From contig NZ_BLIN01000005.1 of assembly GCF_009811555.1 (NCBI RefSeq), forward strand, positions 1,435,501-1,499,500: DNA of 64,000 bases. The letters are read 5' to 3'. Positions 16,498-25,021 of this stretch are shown piece by piece. Positions within the stretch are counted from its first letter, which is position 1, and each line of letters begins with the position of its first letter. The notes beneath the pieces are model-generated. The model was not told where the DNA came from. It saw only the letters and a program-made list of their open reading frames with translations, and ran no database searches. Position numbers and translations under genes: made by a program. The DNA comes from Streptomyces caniferus (GTDB taxonomy: Bacteria; Actinomycetota; Actinomycetes; Streptomycetales; Streptomycetaceae).

Positions 16498-17181
16498 TTG
16501 TCCTTTCTCACCATCGGACACCGCGGGATGATGGGCGTGGAGCCGGAGAACACCCTGCGGTCCTTCGTGCGCGCCGAGCACGAGGGCCTCGATGTCATCG
16601 AACTCGATCTGCATCTGAGCAAGGACGGCGCGCTCGTGGTGATGCACGACGCGGACGTGGACCGGACCACCGACGGCGCCGGCCCGATCGCCGAGCGCAC
16701 CCTCGCCGAGCTCCGCGAGCTCGATGCCGGCCGGGGCGAGCGGATCCCCGTCTTCGAGGAGGTCGTGGAGGCGGTCGGCGCGCCGCTGCAGGCCGAGATC
16801 AAGGACGTGGCGGCCGCGCAGGCACTGGCCGAGGTGATGCGGTCGCGCGATCTGGTCGGCCGGGTCGATGTGATCTCCTTCCACGACGAGGCGCTGGCCG
16901 CGATCCGCACCCTGCTGCCCGGGGTACGCACCGCGCTGGTCGGCAGCCGGTACGGCGCGGACGTGGTCGACCGGGCGCAGGCCGTCGGCGCGACGATGCT
17001 CTCGCTGAACATCCGCCGGCTCACCCTGGAACTGGTCGAGCGGGCGCACGCCGCGCACCTGAAGGTCGTGGGCTGGACCGTCAACACCCACGATCAGCTG
17101 CGCCTCGCACGGGGACTCGGACTGGACGGTGTGGTGACCGACCAGCCGGAGATCCGGCGGGCGGTCCGCTTCACGGCGTGA
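16498..17181 (+). CDS. Glycerophosphodiester phosphodiesterase
   Basis: 227-aa GDPD-fold enzyme hydrolysing glycerophosphodiesters to glycerol-3-phosphate and alcohol. The N-terminal catalytic block IGHRGMMGVEPENT contains the HRG histidine and the metal Glu; DVIELDLHLSKDGALVVMHD supplies the ExD metal pair and second His; later strands are LQAEIKD and VVGWTVNTHDQL (with the conserved Trp and Asn). No signal peptide, so it is the short cytoplasmic type. TTG at 16498 is chosen since GAGG lies just upstream and homologues start at this block; there is no closer ATG or GTG. Monocistronic. Confidence 0.9.
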   Translation: MSFLTIGHRGMMGVEPENTLRSFVRAEHEGLDVIELDLHLSKDGALVVMHDADVDRTTDGAGPIAERTLAELRELDAGRGERIPVFEEVVEAVGAPLQAEIKDVAAAQALAEVMRSRDLVGRVDVISFHDEALAAIRTLLPGVRTALVGSRYGADVVDRAQAVGATMLSLNIRRLTLELVERAHAAHLKVVGWTVNTHDQLRLARGLGLDGVVTDQPEIRRAVRFTA

Positions 17182-17363
17182 GGCGGCAGCGGACGGGGTG
17201 AGCCGGGTGGGGCGTGCCGACTCTTCGGGCCCCACCCCCGGCAACTCCCCACTCCCGGCAACCTGGAAACGCGCAGTTCACAGCGCTGCAATGCGCTTCC
17301 ACCATGCGGACTTTTCCCCCGCCGATCTCGACAGACGGCCTCGCGCACTGCCACTCTCCCGCC

Positions 17364-18245
17364 ATGCGCCTCGCCAACCGCCCCCTCCGCCTTGCCGCTT
17401 GCGCCACCGTCGCGCTGCTCGCCGCGGCCGTCGGCTGTGCCCCGCAGGACGAGTCCCCCGGCGGCCCGCACGCCGCCGGGCCGCGCCAACAGAGCTGTGA
17501 CCGCGGCAAACTGGCGACCGTGGCGGACGGCAAGCTCACGGTCGGCACCGACAAGCCCGCCTACGCCCCCTGGTTCCACGACGACGATCCGGCCAGTGGC
17601 AAGGGCTTCGAATCGGCCGTCGCCTACGCCGTCGCCCGCCGGCTGGGCTACGACAAGGGCGCGGTGGACTGGCAGACCGTGCCGTTCAACAACGCCTTCG
17701 CGCCCGGCGCGAAGAAGTTCGACTTCGACATCAACCAGATCTCCATCAGCGCCGCACGCAAGCGGGCCGTCGCCTTCTCCTCCGGCTACTACGACGTGCG
17801 CCAGGCGGTCGTCGCGCTCAAGGGCTCCCCGGCCGCGCGGGCCAAGAGCATCGCCGGTCTCCGGCACCTGAAGCTCGGCGCACAGGTCGGCAGCACCAGT
17901 CTGGACGTCGTCGACGACACCGTCCGGCCGGCGCAGCGCCCCGCCGTGTTCCAGAAGAACGACCTCGCCAAGTCCGCGCTGAAGAACGGTCAGGTCGACG
18001 CGATCCTCACCGATCTGCCGACGGCCTTCTACATCACCTCCGCCGAGGTGAAGAACGCCGAGGTGGTCGGGCAGTTCGCGGCCACCGGTACCGCCAAGGA
18101 ACAGTTCGGCCTGGTCCTGGACAAGGAGAGCCGGATCACCGGGTGTGTGACGGCCGCGGTGGATGCGCTGCGCAAGGACGGCACCCTCGCCGCGCTGGAG
18201 AAGAAGTGGCTGACCGACGCCGTGTCCGTGCCGGTGCTCAAGTGA
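17364..18245 (+). CDS. Polar amino acid ABC transporter, substrate-binding lipoprotein
   Basis: 293-aa extracytoplasmic solute-binding protein. Lipoprotein signal peptide: positive RLANRPLRL, hydrophobic AACATVALLAAAV, lipobox ending AVGC with the modified Cys at 25. The mature part reads like a family 3 binding protein: LTVGTDKPAYAPWF, GFESAVAYAVARRLGY, VDWQTVPFNNAF and DFDINQISISAARKRAVAFS. ATG at 17364 is chosen because it gives the compact signal peptide; upstream in-frame starts exist but add Pro/His-rich sequence. First gene of a three-gene importer operon; its stop lies 14 nt before the permease start chosen here. Confidence 0.93.
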   Translation: MRLANRPLRLAACATVALLAAAVGCAPQDESPGGPHAAGPRQQSCDRGKLATVADGKLTVGTDKPAYAPWFHDDDPASGKGFESAVAYAVARRLGYDKGAVDWQTVPFNNAFAPGAKKFDFDINQISISAARKRAVAFSSGYYDVRQAVVALKGSPAARAKSIAGLRHLKLGAQVGSTSLDVVDDTVRPAQRPAVFQKNDLAKSALKNGQVDAILTDLPTAFYITSAEVKNAEVVGQFAATGTAKEQFGLVLDKESRITGCVTAAVDALRKDGTLAALEKKWLTDAVSVPVLK

Positions 18246-18259
18246 CGTACGGAGAAGGT

Positions 18260-19144
18260 GTGTCGAAGCTCCGGGCGGCACCGGACGAGGCCGACGACGG
18301 ATATGTGCCCTCGGCGCGACGGATCGAGCGGGAGCGCTTCCGGAGGACCAGGGCCCGGCGCGCGACCGCGGTCGCCGCACTGAGCACCCTGGTCACCGCC
18401 GTCGTCCTCTACCTCGTCATCACCGGCTCCCCCGGCTGGCCGCGTACCCGGGAGACCTTCTTCAGCGCCGAATACGCCGCCAAGGCACTGCCGAAGGTGA
18501 TGGAGGGGCTGCTGCTGAATCTGCGGCTGCTGGTGGTGTGCGGGGCTGCGGTGCTGGTGCTCGGACTGCTGCTGGCGGTGGCCCGGACGCTGCGCGGCCC
18601 GGTGTTCTTCCCGCTGCGCGCCCTGGCCACCGCCTACACCGACTTCTTCCGCGGACTGCCCCTGATCATCTGTCTGCTGATGGTGGTCTTCGGGGTGCCT
18701 GCCCTGCGGCTGCAGGGCGTGACCACCGACCCCGTGCTGCTCGGCGGCTCCGCGCTGGTGCTGACGTACTCGGCCTATGTCGCCGAGGTCTTCCGGGCCG
18801 GCATCGAGTCGGTGCACCCCTCGCAGCGGGCCGCGGCCCGGTCGCTGGGGCTGACCGGCGGACAAGCGCTGCGCTTCGTGGTGCTGCCGCAGGCGGTGCG
18901 GCGGGTGGTGCCGCCGCTGCTGAACGATCTGGTCTCGCTGCAGAAGGACACCGGTCTGGTGTCCATCGCGGGTGCGGTGGACGCGGTCTACGCGGCCCAG
19001 ATCATCGCCGGCAAGGACTTCAACTTCACGCCGTACGTCGTGGCCGGGCTCGTCTTCGTGGCGCTCACGATCCCCATGACGCGGTGCACGGACTGGGTCA
19101 CGGCCCGCATGGACCGCAGGCGCGCCCAGGGAGGACTCGTATGA
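18260..19144 (+). CDS. Amino acid ABC transporter permease (His/Glu/Gln/Arg type)
   Basis: 294-aa inner membrane permease of the HisMQ type. About six membrane helices; the N-terminal 45 residues are cytoplasmic and Arg-rich. The EAA loop that contacts the ATPase is SQRAAARSLGLTGGQALRFV (about residues 192-211), followed by VVLPQAVRRVVPPLLNDLVS. GTG at 18260 has GGAGAAG just upstream; an in-frame GTG at 18242 overlapping the binding-protein stop is an alternative. Middle gene of the importer operon; its stop overlaps the ATPase start by 4 nt (ATGA). One permease gene only, so it likely forms a homodimer. Confidence 0.92.
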   Translation: MSKLRAAPDEADDGYVPSARRIERERFRRTRARRATAVAALSTLVTAVVLYLVITGSPGWPRTRETFFSAEYAAKALPKVMEGLLLNLRLLVVCGAAVLVLGLLLAVARTLRGPVFFPLRALATAYTDFFRGLPLIICLLMVVFGVPALRLQGVTTDPVLLGGSALVLTYSAYVAEVFRAGIESVHPSQRAAARSLGLTGGQALRFVVLPQAVRRVVPPLLNDLVSLQKDTGLVSIAGAVDAVYAAQIIAGKDFNFTPYVVAGLVFVALTIPMTRCTDWVTARMDRRRAQGGLV

Positions 19145-19953
19145 CCACCACGAACGACGCCCCACGGCCGGCCGGGGACGCGGCCGGGAAAGCGGCGCCC
19201 GGCGGCGGCCCGGTGCTGCGGCTGGAGTCCGTGCGCAAGACGTACGGGCGCGGCACGGTCGTGCTGCGGGATGTGGATCTGGCGGTCCCGCCGCACACCG
19301 TGACCACGCTGATCGGCGCCTCGGGGTCGGGCAAGTCCACGCTGCTGCGCTGCGCGAACCTCCTGGAGGAGATCGACGACGGCGCGATCTTCCTGGACGG
19401 CGCGGAGATCACCGATCCGCGGGCCGACGTGGACGCGGTGCGCCGCCGGATCGGCGTGGTCTTCCAGGCCTACAACCTCTTCCCCCATATGACCGTGCTG
19501 GACAACATCACGCTGGCGCCCCGCCGGGTGCACGGCGTACCGCGTGCCGAGGCGGAGGAGCGGGCCCGCGAGCTGCTGGAACGGCTCGGGCTCGGCGGGC
19601 GGGCCGGCGAGTACCCGGACCGGCTCAGCGGCGGCCAGCAGCAGCGGGTCGCGATCGTTCGCGCCCTGGCCGGGCGGCCCCGGCTGCTGCTGCTCGACGA
19701 GATCACCGCGGCGCTCGACCCGGGGCTGGTCGGCGAGGTGCTCGGCGTGGTCCGCGAGCTGAAGGAGGAGGGGATGACGATGGTCATCGCCACCCATGAG
19801 ATGGGCTTCGCGCGGGAGGTCGCCGACCAGGTCTGCTTCCTGGACGGCGGGGTGGTGGTGGAACGCGGCACACCCGAGCGGGTCTTCGGGGACCCGCAGC
19901 AGGACCGGACCCGGCAGTTCCTCCGGCGGATCATCGAGGCGGGACGGCTGTGA
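19141..19953 (+). CDS. Amino acid ABC transporter ATP-binding protein
   Basis: 270-aa ABC ATPase of the polar amino acid importer group. Walker A GASGSGKST; Q-loop VVFQAYNLFPHMTVL; signature LSGGQQQRVAIVRAL; Walker B LLLLDEITAALD; switch His in MVIATHEMGFAREV. A 24-residue Ala/Pro-rich N-terminal extension precedes the domain. The ATG overlaps the permease stop by 4 nt, so the three importer genes (binding protein, permease, ATPase) are translated together. It powers uptake of a polar or charged amino acid; which one cannot be read from sequence. Confidence 0.95.
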   Translation: MTTTNDAPRPAGDAAGKAAPGGGPVLRLESVRKTYGRGTVVLRDVDLAVPPHTVTTLIGASGSGKSTLLRCANLLEEIDDGAIFLDGAEITDPRADVDAVRRRIGVVFQAYNLFPHMTVLDNITLAPRRVHGVPRAEAEERARELLERLGLGGRAGEYPDRLSGGQQQRVAIVRALAGRPRLLLLDEITAALDPGLVGEVLGVVRELKEEGMTMVIATHEMGFAREVADQVCFLDGGVVVERGTPERVFGDPQQDRTRQFLRRIIEAGRL

Positions 19954-20088
19954 GCGGCCTCCGCACTCCTCGGCCGTCCGGTCCCCGGCCCGCCGCACGG
20001 CCGGGGTCCCATCGCGGCCGGCAGGGGGTTCGGGCCACGTGGTCCGGGACCTGGGCCGCAGACGGGGCGGCACCGCGCGGACCAACCT

Positions 20089-20652
20089 TCAGGAGGCGCT
20101 CGACCGGCCGGGCCCGTCCTGGCCGAGCGGCTTGATCAGCAGCTCGAACTCCAGGTCGGCGCGCTGCGGGATGCCGAACCGCTCGTCGCCGTACGGGAAC
20201 GGGGTGAGCTGTCCGGTCCGCCGGTAGCCGCGGCGCTCGTACCAGGCGATCAGCTCGTCGCGCTGCCGGATGACGGTCATCCGCATCTCGCGGGTGCCCC
20301 AGAGGTCCTGGGCGGTCCGCTCGGCCTCCGCGAGGATCACCTTGCCGAGGCCGCCGCCCTGGAGCTGCGGGCGCACCGCGAACATCCCGAAGTACACATG
20401 GTCCCCGCGGTGTTCGAGCTGGCAGCAGGCGATCAGGGCACCGTCCCGCTCGGCGACGAGCAGCCGGCCGGTCTCGCCCCGCACCACGGCGGCGACGCCG
20501 TCCGGGTCGGTGCGCTGCCCCTCCAGCAGGTCCGCCTCGGTCGTCCAGCCGGCCCGGCTCGCGTCCCCTCGGTACGCCGATTCGATGAGGTCGACGAGCC
20601 CGGGGATGTCGGCATCGTGGGCGGTACGGAAGGTCAGCTCGTCGGTGGGCAT
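20089..20652 (-). CDS. GNAT-family N-acetyltransferase
   Basis: 187-aa acetyltransferase using acetyl-CoA. The fold begins LTFRTAHDADIPGLVDLIESA; motif A, the CoA pyrophosphate loop, is VRPQLQGGGLGKVIL (Q-x-x-G-x-G type), followed by the helix and strand MRMTVIRQRDELIAWYERRG and the GYRRTG terminal strand. ATG at 20652 is used; AGGA lies 11 nt upstream, and a GTG nine bases earlier is an alternative. Convergent with the ABC transporter operon; the acceptor substrate is unknown. Confidence 0.87.
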   Translation of the reverse strand: MPTDELTFRTAHDADIPGLVDLIESAYRGDASRAGWTTEADLLEGQRTDPDGVAAVVRGETGRLLVAERDGALIACCQLEHRGDHVYFGMFAVRPQLQGGGLGKVILAEAERTAQDLWGTREMRMTVIRQRDELIAWYERRGYRRTGQLTPFPYGDERFGIPQRADLEFELLIKPLGQDGPGRSSAS

Positions 20653-20792
20653 GGTGCGCACAGTCCTCTCGGGGCCGGACGAAGGGCTGAAGGGAGGCTA
20701 ACAAGCGGCATGTGCGGCGTGTCAGGGCCATTCGGCACGGTCTTCGGCGGCGGCGGGCCGACGACGCGGGGCGGGCGGCGTAGGGTCCTGGC

Positions 20793-21179
20793 ATGGTGCA
20801 CGTACTGAGCAGCAGGGTGCTGGTGCGGCCGTCCGACCCGGAGCGGTCGCGGGCGTTCTACGGCACGGCGCTGGGGCTGGAGATCTACCGGGAATTCGGC
20901 ACCGGACCCGAGCGCGGCACGGTCTACTTCCTCGGCGGCGGCTTCCTGGAGGTCTCCGGCCGCGCCACGGCCCCGGCCACGGAGACCCTCCAGCTGTGGC
21001 TCCAGGTGGCGGATGCTGCGGCGGCGCACGAGGAGCTCCTGGCACACGGGGCGGAGGTGCTGCGGCCGCCCGTACAGGAGCCGTGGGGACTCATCGAGAT
21101 GTGGATCGCCGACCCGGACGGCCACCGGATCGTGCTGACGGAGGTACCGGCGGACCATCCGCTGCGTTACCGGCCCTGA
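20793..21179 (+). CDS. VOC (glyoxalase/dioxygenase-fold) protein
   Basis: 128-aa vicinal-oxygen-chelate protein with two beta-alpha-beta-beta-beta halves: N-terminal SSRVLVRPSDPERSRAFYGT and GLEIYREFG, C-terminal LQLWLQVADAAAAHEEL and WGLIEMWIADPDGHRIVL. The terminal DPDGHRIVL strand with Glu nearby is typical. Family members bind a metal and act in glyoxalase, fosfomycin/bleomycin resistance or dioxygenase reactions; this one cannot be assigned. Divergent from the GNAT gene. Confidence 0.87.
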   Translation: MVHVLSSRVLVRPSDPERSRAFYGTALGLEIYREFGTGPERGTVYFLGGGFLEVSGRATAPATETLQLWLQVADAAAAHEELLAHGAEVLRPPVQEPWGLIEMWIADPDGHRIVLTEVPADHPLRYRP

Positions 21180-21307
21180 CGGCCCTCCCCCGGCCGGCGC
21201 ATCGCCCGCGCTCCCCCTCCGTGCGTCCGTGCGCTCCCGTGTGCCGGGCCCCGGCCGGGCAGCCTGCACCCGATCGGTGCGACAGGCGGTACTCGGGGAG
21301 GTGCGCC

Positions 21308-21994
21308 GTGCTCGAACCGGCGTGGGTCGGCTGGCTGCTGGTGCTGCTGTGTGCCGCGGCCGCCGCGTACTGCCTCGTCCGGGCGCGGAACGGCCCGGCC
21401 GCGCACCGGGGGGACGCCCGCGGCGAAGGGCTGATGGCGCTGGGCATGGCGGCGATGGCGCTGCCCGCGTCCGCCGTGACACCGCCCCAGTGGTCGCCCT
21501 GGCTGTTCACCACGGTCTACGCAACGGCCGGCGGGTGGGCGCTGGTGCGGCGGCATCTGCATCACGCGGTGGGGACGTTCGCCATGGTGTACATGGCGCT
21601 GGCGATGGCCGTACCGGCGGATCACCTGGGTCCCATGGGCCCGGCGGGCCGGACGGACGCGATGGGTCCGACGGGTCCGACAGCTTCGATGGGTTCGATG
21701 GGGGCGATGGCGCACGAGGGGCCCGGCGGGGTGCCGCTGCTGACGGGCCTGTTGCTCGCCTACTACACGGTGTACGTCATCGGCGCCGGGGTCCGGCTGG
21801 TGCCGACGGGTGTCCGGGCAGCGGACTCCGTGACGGCGGGCGCGACAGTGGCCCCCGTGCCGGAGCGGACGGTGGCGGGCACCGGGCCGGACACGGTGGC
21901 GGGCACCTCTGCGGACGCCGGGCCGCCCGCGGTGCTGCGGGCCTGCCGGGTGGCGATGGGCATCGGCATGCTGGCGATGCTGCTGGCGCTGTGA
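21308..21994 (+). CDS. DUF5134 multi-pass membrane protein
   Basis: 228-aa membrane protein that I recognise as the actinobacterial DUF5134 type. Helices include WVGWLLVLLCAAAAAYCLV, a second around EGLMALGMAAMALPA (Met-rich), a third near LFTTVYATAGGWALV, HHAVGTFAMVYMALAMAV and VPLLTGLLLAYYTVYVIGAGV, with a Met/Gly/Ala linker containing repeated MGPTGP/MGSMGAM. His and Met clusters (RRHLHHAVGTF; AHEGPG) recall metal binding. GTG at 21308 is chosen for GGGGAG 7 nt upstream. It precedes an M56 peptidase gene; relatives are often found beside BlaI/M56 pairs. Confidence 0.78.
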   Translation: MLEPAWVGWLLVLLCAAAAAYCLVRARNGPAAHRGDARGEGLMALGMAAMALPASAVTPPQWSPWLFTTVYATAGGWALVRRHLHHAVGTFAMVYMALAMAVPADHLGPMGPAGRTDAMGPTGPTASMGSMGAMAHEGPGGVPLLTGLLLAYYTVYVIGAGVRLVPTGVRAADSVTAGATVAPVPERTVAGTGPDTVAGTSADAGPPAVLRACRVAMGIGMLAMLLAL

Positions 21995-22132
21995 GCTGCG
22001 GCGAAGCGCTTCCGCACGGCCCGCGCCGCCGGCCGGCGGGATCGGCGGCCCACCTCCGCAACGAGGGTGGCATACGTCACATCCGACTCTCGCCCGTACC
22101 AACGAGTAGTCGCCCGCTCATAGGCTGACGCC

Positions 22133-23068
22133 ATGATGGTCCCTCTCGCGCTGATGGTTCTCGGCGTGCTGGCCGCGGCAATGGCGCCCCGGCTGATGGC
22201 CCGTTCCGACTGGCCCGACCGGGAGCCGGTGCTCGCCCTGTGGGTGTGGCAGTGCGTGGTGGCCGGTGTGCTGCTGTGCTGCGTGCTCGCGATGTCGCTG
22301 AGCGCATCCGCCGCCTGGGAGACCGTCCGCAGCCCGGTGTTCGGCTTCGCGCCCCGGGTGGTCGTCGAGGCGTATGCGCTCAAGGGGTACGGGCCGTGGG
22401 CCGGGGTGCTGGCCCTGCTCCTGGCGGGCGGCGGGGCCTGGACGGCCGTCACGCTGACCCGCGAGGTACGGGCGGCGCGCACCCGCCGCCGGCAGCGCCG
22501 GGCCGAACTCCTGCTCCGCGCACCGCTGTTGCCCGGCGAGGAGCCCCGGGCGGAGCGGCTGGTCGTCCTGGAGGGCGACCGCCCGGAGGCCTGGTGGCTG
22601 CAGCACTCCTCGCCCCAACTGGTCATCACGACCTCGGCGTTGCGACGCCTGAAGGGCCGTCAGCTCGATGCGCTGATCGCTCATGAGCAGGGACACGCAC
22701 GGGCCCGGCACGATCTCCTGCTGTACAGCGCCTCGGCACTCGCCGTGGGCTTTCCGCAGATCCCGGTCTTCGCCGCGTTCCGCGATCAGGTGCACCGGCT
22801 GGTCGAGCTGGCCGCCGACGACGTGGCCTCGCGCCGCTTCGGCCGCCTGACGATCGCCCTGGCCCTGGTCGAACTCAACGAGGACCGCGGGGTGTTCGGC
22901 CCCTGCCCCACGCAGCTCGCGCAGGTTCCCCAGCGGGTGGACCGGCTGCTGTCCCCCGCGCCCCGCTTCACCCCCGGCCGCCGGCTCCGGATGACGGCGG
23001 TGGCGGCGCTGGTACCGGCCGTACCGCTGCTGGTCACCTTCGTCCCGGGCCTGCGGGCACTGACGTAG
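22133..23068 (+). CDS. M56 family (BlaR1/MecR1-like) membrane metalloprotease
   Basis: 311-aa integral membrane zinc protease. Four hydrophobic helices are visible (near residues 1-20, 35-60, 88-108 and the C-terminal LVPAVPLLVTFVPGL). The catalytic motif is HEQGHARARHD (His184, Glu185, His188), with the downstream ELAADD Glu at about 225 fitting the third ligand. In BlaR1 systems this protease cleaves a BlaI-type repressor, but no BlaI gene lies next to it here and there is no penicillin-sensor domain, so it belongs to the short actinobacterial M56 group, which I expect to pair with the DUF5134 gene upstream. Confidence 0.88.
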   Translation: MMVPLALMVLGVLAAAMAPRLMARSDWPDREPVLALWVWQCVVAGVLLCCVLAMSLSASAAWETVRSPVFGFAPRVVVEAYALKGYGPWAGVLALLLAGGGAWTAVTLTREVRAARTRRRQRRAELLLRAPLLPGEEPRAERLVVLEGDRPEAWWLQHSSPQLVITTSALRRLKGRQLDALIAHEQGHARARHDLLLYSASALAVGFPQIPVFAAFRDQVHRLVELAADDVASRRFGRLTIALALVELNEDRGVFGPCPTQLAQVPQRVDRLLSPAPRFTPGRRLRMTAVAALVPAVPLLVTFVPGLRALT

Positions 23069-23115
23069 GGCGCGGCCCCTCGCCCGGGGCGCCGGTCATG
23101 GGCGAGGATCGCCCC

Positions 23116-23850
23116 ATGCCCTCGACGCCGCTCCCCACCGCCCGTACGCCCGCCGTGGAAGACAACAGCCGCCGGGCCTTTGCCCTCTTCCGCCCCGCCC
23201 TCACCTGCGCCCTGCTGTGCGCGGTCCTCTTCGGCCTGCTGCTCACCCTCGTCGTACTGCGCTGGGGCCCGTTGATGTCCCTGGACACGGCCCTCGCCGG
23301 CACCCTGCACCGGACGGCCGTCGCCGCGCCCGGCTGGACCCGTGTCAACCGGGTGCTCACCGACTGGGTATGGGACCCATGGGCGATGCGCGCGGTGCTC
23401 ACGGTGGCGGTCTGCCTGCTCGTACGGCGAGGGGACCGCCGGCTCGCCCTCTGGGTGGCGGCCACCGCGCTCCTCGGTACAGGGCTGCAGCAGGCGGTGA
23501 AGGCGGTGGTCGGCCGGGACCGCCCCGTCTGGCCGGATCCGGTGGCCACCGCGCACTACACGGCGTTCCCCTCCGGGCATGCACTGTCCGCGCTGGTCGC
23601 GGGGGCCCTGGTGCTGTGGCTGCTGCGGCTGGCCGGGGCGCGGCCGCTGTGGCGCCGGACGGCTCGCACGGTGGTCGTGCTCTCGGTCGTCGGTGTCGGC
23701 TTCACCCGGGTGTATCTCGGCGTGCACTGGCTGTCGGACGTCGTCGGTGGCTGGCTGCTGGGCGGGGCCCTCGTGGCCGGATCGGCCGCGCTCCACGGCG
23801 CCTTCGCGTCACGGGCGGGTTGGCCCGGCACCGCGCGGCGGGCAGGATGA
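23116..23850 (+). CDS. PAP2-family phosphatase (lipid phosphatase)
   Basis: 244-aa membrane phosphatase of the type 2 phosphatidic acid phosphatase family. All three catalytic motifs are present: KAVVGRDRP (Lys129, motif 1), PSGH (152-155, motif 2) and RVYLGVH with the nucleophilic His at about 204 (motif 3). About six membrane helices, N-terminus cytoplasmic. It should dephosphorylate phosphatidate, undecaprenyl diphosphate or a related lipid outside the membrane. ATG at 23116 has GAGGA 7 nt upstream and is preferred over one 18 nt earlier. It is followed immediately by a HAD hydrolase gene. Confidence 0.92.
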   Translation: MPSTPLPTARTPAVEDNSRRAFALFRPALTCALLCAVLFGLLLTLVVLRWGPLMSLDTALAGTLHRTAVAAPGWTRVNRVLTDWVWDPWAMRAVLTVAVCLLVRRGDRRLALWVAATALLGTGLQQAVKAVVGRDRPVWPDPVATAHYTAFPSGHALSALVAGALVLWLLRLAGARPLWRRTARTVVVLSVVGVGFTRVYLGVHWLSDVVGGWLLGGALVAGSAALHGAFASRAGWPGTARRAG

Positions 23851-23855
23851 CGCTC

Positions 23856-24554
23856 ATGACGGTGATCAAGGGTGTGCTCTTCGACTTCTCCGGAACCCTG
23901 CTGCGTATCGAGTCCGCCGAATCATGGCTGCGGGCGGCGCTCACCGCGTCCGGCACGGCCATGGACGACGCCGAGCTCGTCCGCTCGGCGGCCGCGCTGG
24001 AACGGGCCGGCGCGCTGCCCGGCGGCTCCTCCCCCGTCGAACTCCCCGGCGACCTGGGCGAGCTGTGGGAGATCCGGGACCGCGACGCCCGCCACCACCG
24101 CGCGCTGTACACCGGCCTGGCCCGGCAGGTCCCGCTCCCCGATCCGGAGTTGTACGACGCGCTCTACGAGCGGTCCCGGGCGGCGGAGGCCTGGCAGCCC
24201 TATCCCGATGCCGCCGAGGTGCTCGCGGAGCTGCACCGGCGCGGCATCCGTATCGGCGTCCTGAGCAACATCGGCTGGGATCTGCGGCCGGTGCTGCGCG
24301 CCCACGGCCTGGACCGTTATGTCGACGTCTGCGTGCTGTCCTACGAGCACGGCCTCCAGAAGCCTGATCCACGGCTCTTCGCCCTCGGCTGCCGGGAGTT
24401 GGGGCTCGACCCGGCCGCCGTGCTGATGGTCGGCGACGACCGCACCGCGGACGGCGGCGCCACCGCGGTGGGCTGTTCCTTCCTGCCGGTCGACCATCTG
24501 CCGGTGGACCGGCGCCCGGACGGGCTGCGGCCGGTGCTGGAGCGCGTGGGCTGA
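23856..24554 (+). CDS. HAD-superfamily hydrolase (phosphatase-like)
   Basis: 232-aa HAD hydrolase. Motif I is KGVLFDFSGTLLRI (nucleophile Asp in DFSGT; the usual second Asp is Ser), motif II IGVLSNIGWD, motif III Lys in HGLQKPDPRLF, motif IV MVGDDRTADGGA. The long alpha-helical cap between motif I and II (about residues 20-110) puts it in the C1-capped phosphatase group. ATG at 23856 is preferred because AGGA is 8 nt upstream; another ATG at 23847 overlaps the PAP2 stop. Probably cotranscribed with the PAP2 gene. Confidence 0.9.
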   Translation: MTVIKGVLFDFSGTLLRIESAESWLRAALTASGTAMDDAELVRSAAALERAGALPGGSSPVELPGDLGELWEIRDRDARHHRALYTGLARQVPLPDPELYDALYERSRAAEAWQPYPDAAEVLAELHRRGIRIGVLSNIGWDLRPVLRAHGLDRYVDVCVLSYEHGLQKPDPRLFALGCRELGLDPAAVLMVGDDRTADGGATAVGCSFLPVDHLPVDRRPDGLRPVLERVG

Positions 24555-24568
24555 GGAGCCGGGCGGGG

Positions 24569-24967
24569 TCAGCCCGCCGGGCGCAGCTCCAGCCACTGCT
24601 GGAGCTCGACGATGTTCCCGTCGGGGTCCTTGAGGTGGGCGACCCGCATCCGGTCCGTCATCGGGGCCGGACCGTGGGCGAGGACGGCGCCGCGCCCGGT
24701 GAGCTGTGCGCAGTACCCGTCGAGGTCGTCGACCCGCAGGACGACCAGGGACCGGTATCCGTCCGGCGCCGCCCCCAGCTCGCCGAGCACCTCGGCCATC
24801 CGGGCGCGCTCCTGCAACGCGATGCCCGCCGAACCGCCGGCGCAGCTGAACTTGGCGTACGGGCCCTCGGGGGCCTCGAACTGCGGCTCCAGGCCCAGCA
24901 CGTCCCGGTAGAAGCGGTAGCAGCCGCGGAAGTCCGTGACGAGCAGGCGGACTTGGGTGAGTTCCAT
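24569..24967 (-). CDS. VOC (glyoxalase-like) protein
   Basis: 132-aa vicinal-oxygen-chelate protein: LTQVRLLVTDFRGCYRFYRD and GLEPQF make the first half, RSLVVLRVDDLDGYCAQL and RMRVAHLKDPDGNIVELQQW the second. Both metal-ligand strands (His in VAHLKD and Glu in NIVELQQW) are present. The convergent HAD gene ends 14 bp away. Function not assignable beyond the fold. Confidence 0.87.
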   Translation of the reverse strand: MELTQVRLLVTDFRGCYRFYRDVLGLEPQFEAPEGPYAKFSCAGGSAGIALQERARMAEVLGELGAAPDGYRSLVVLRVDDLDGYCAQLTGRGAVLAHGPAPMTDRMRVAHLKDPDGNIVELQQWLELRPAG

Positions 24968-25021
24968 CGATGTACCCCCGTGAGCGAAACGTCGGTCGGC
25001 GTGCGGGCCGACGCTACGCCG

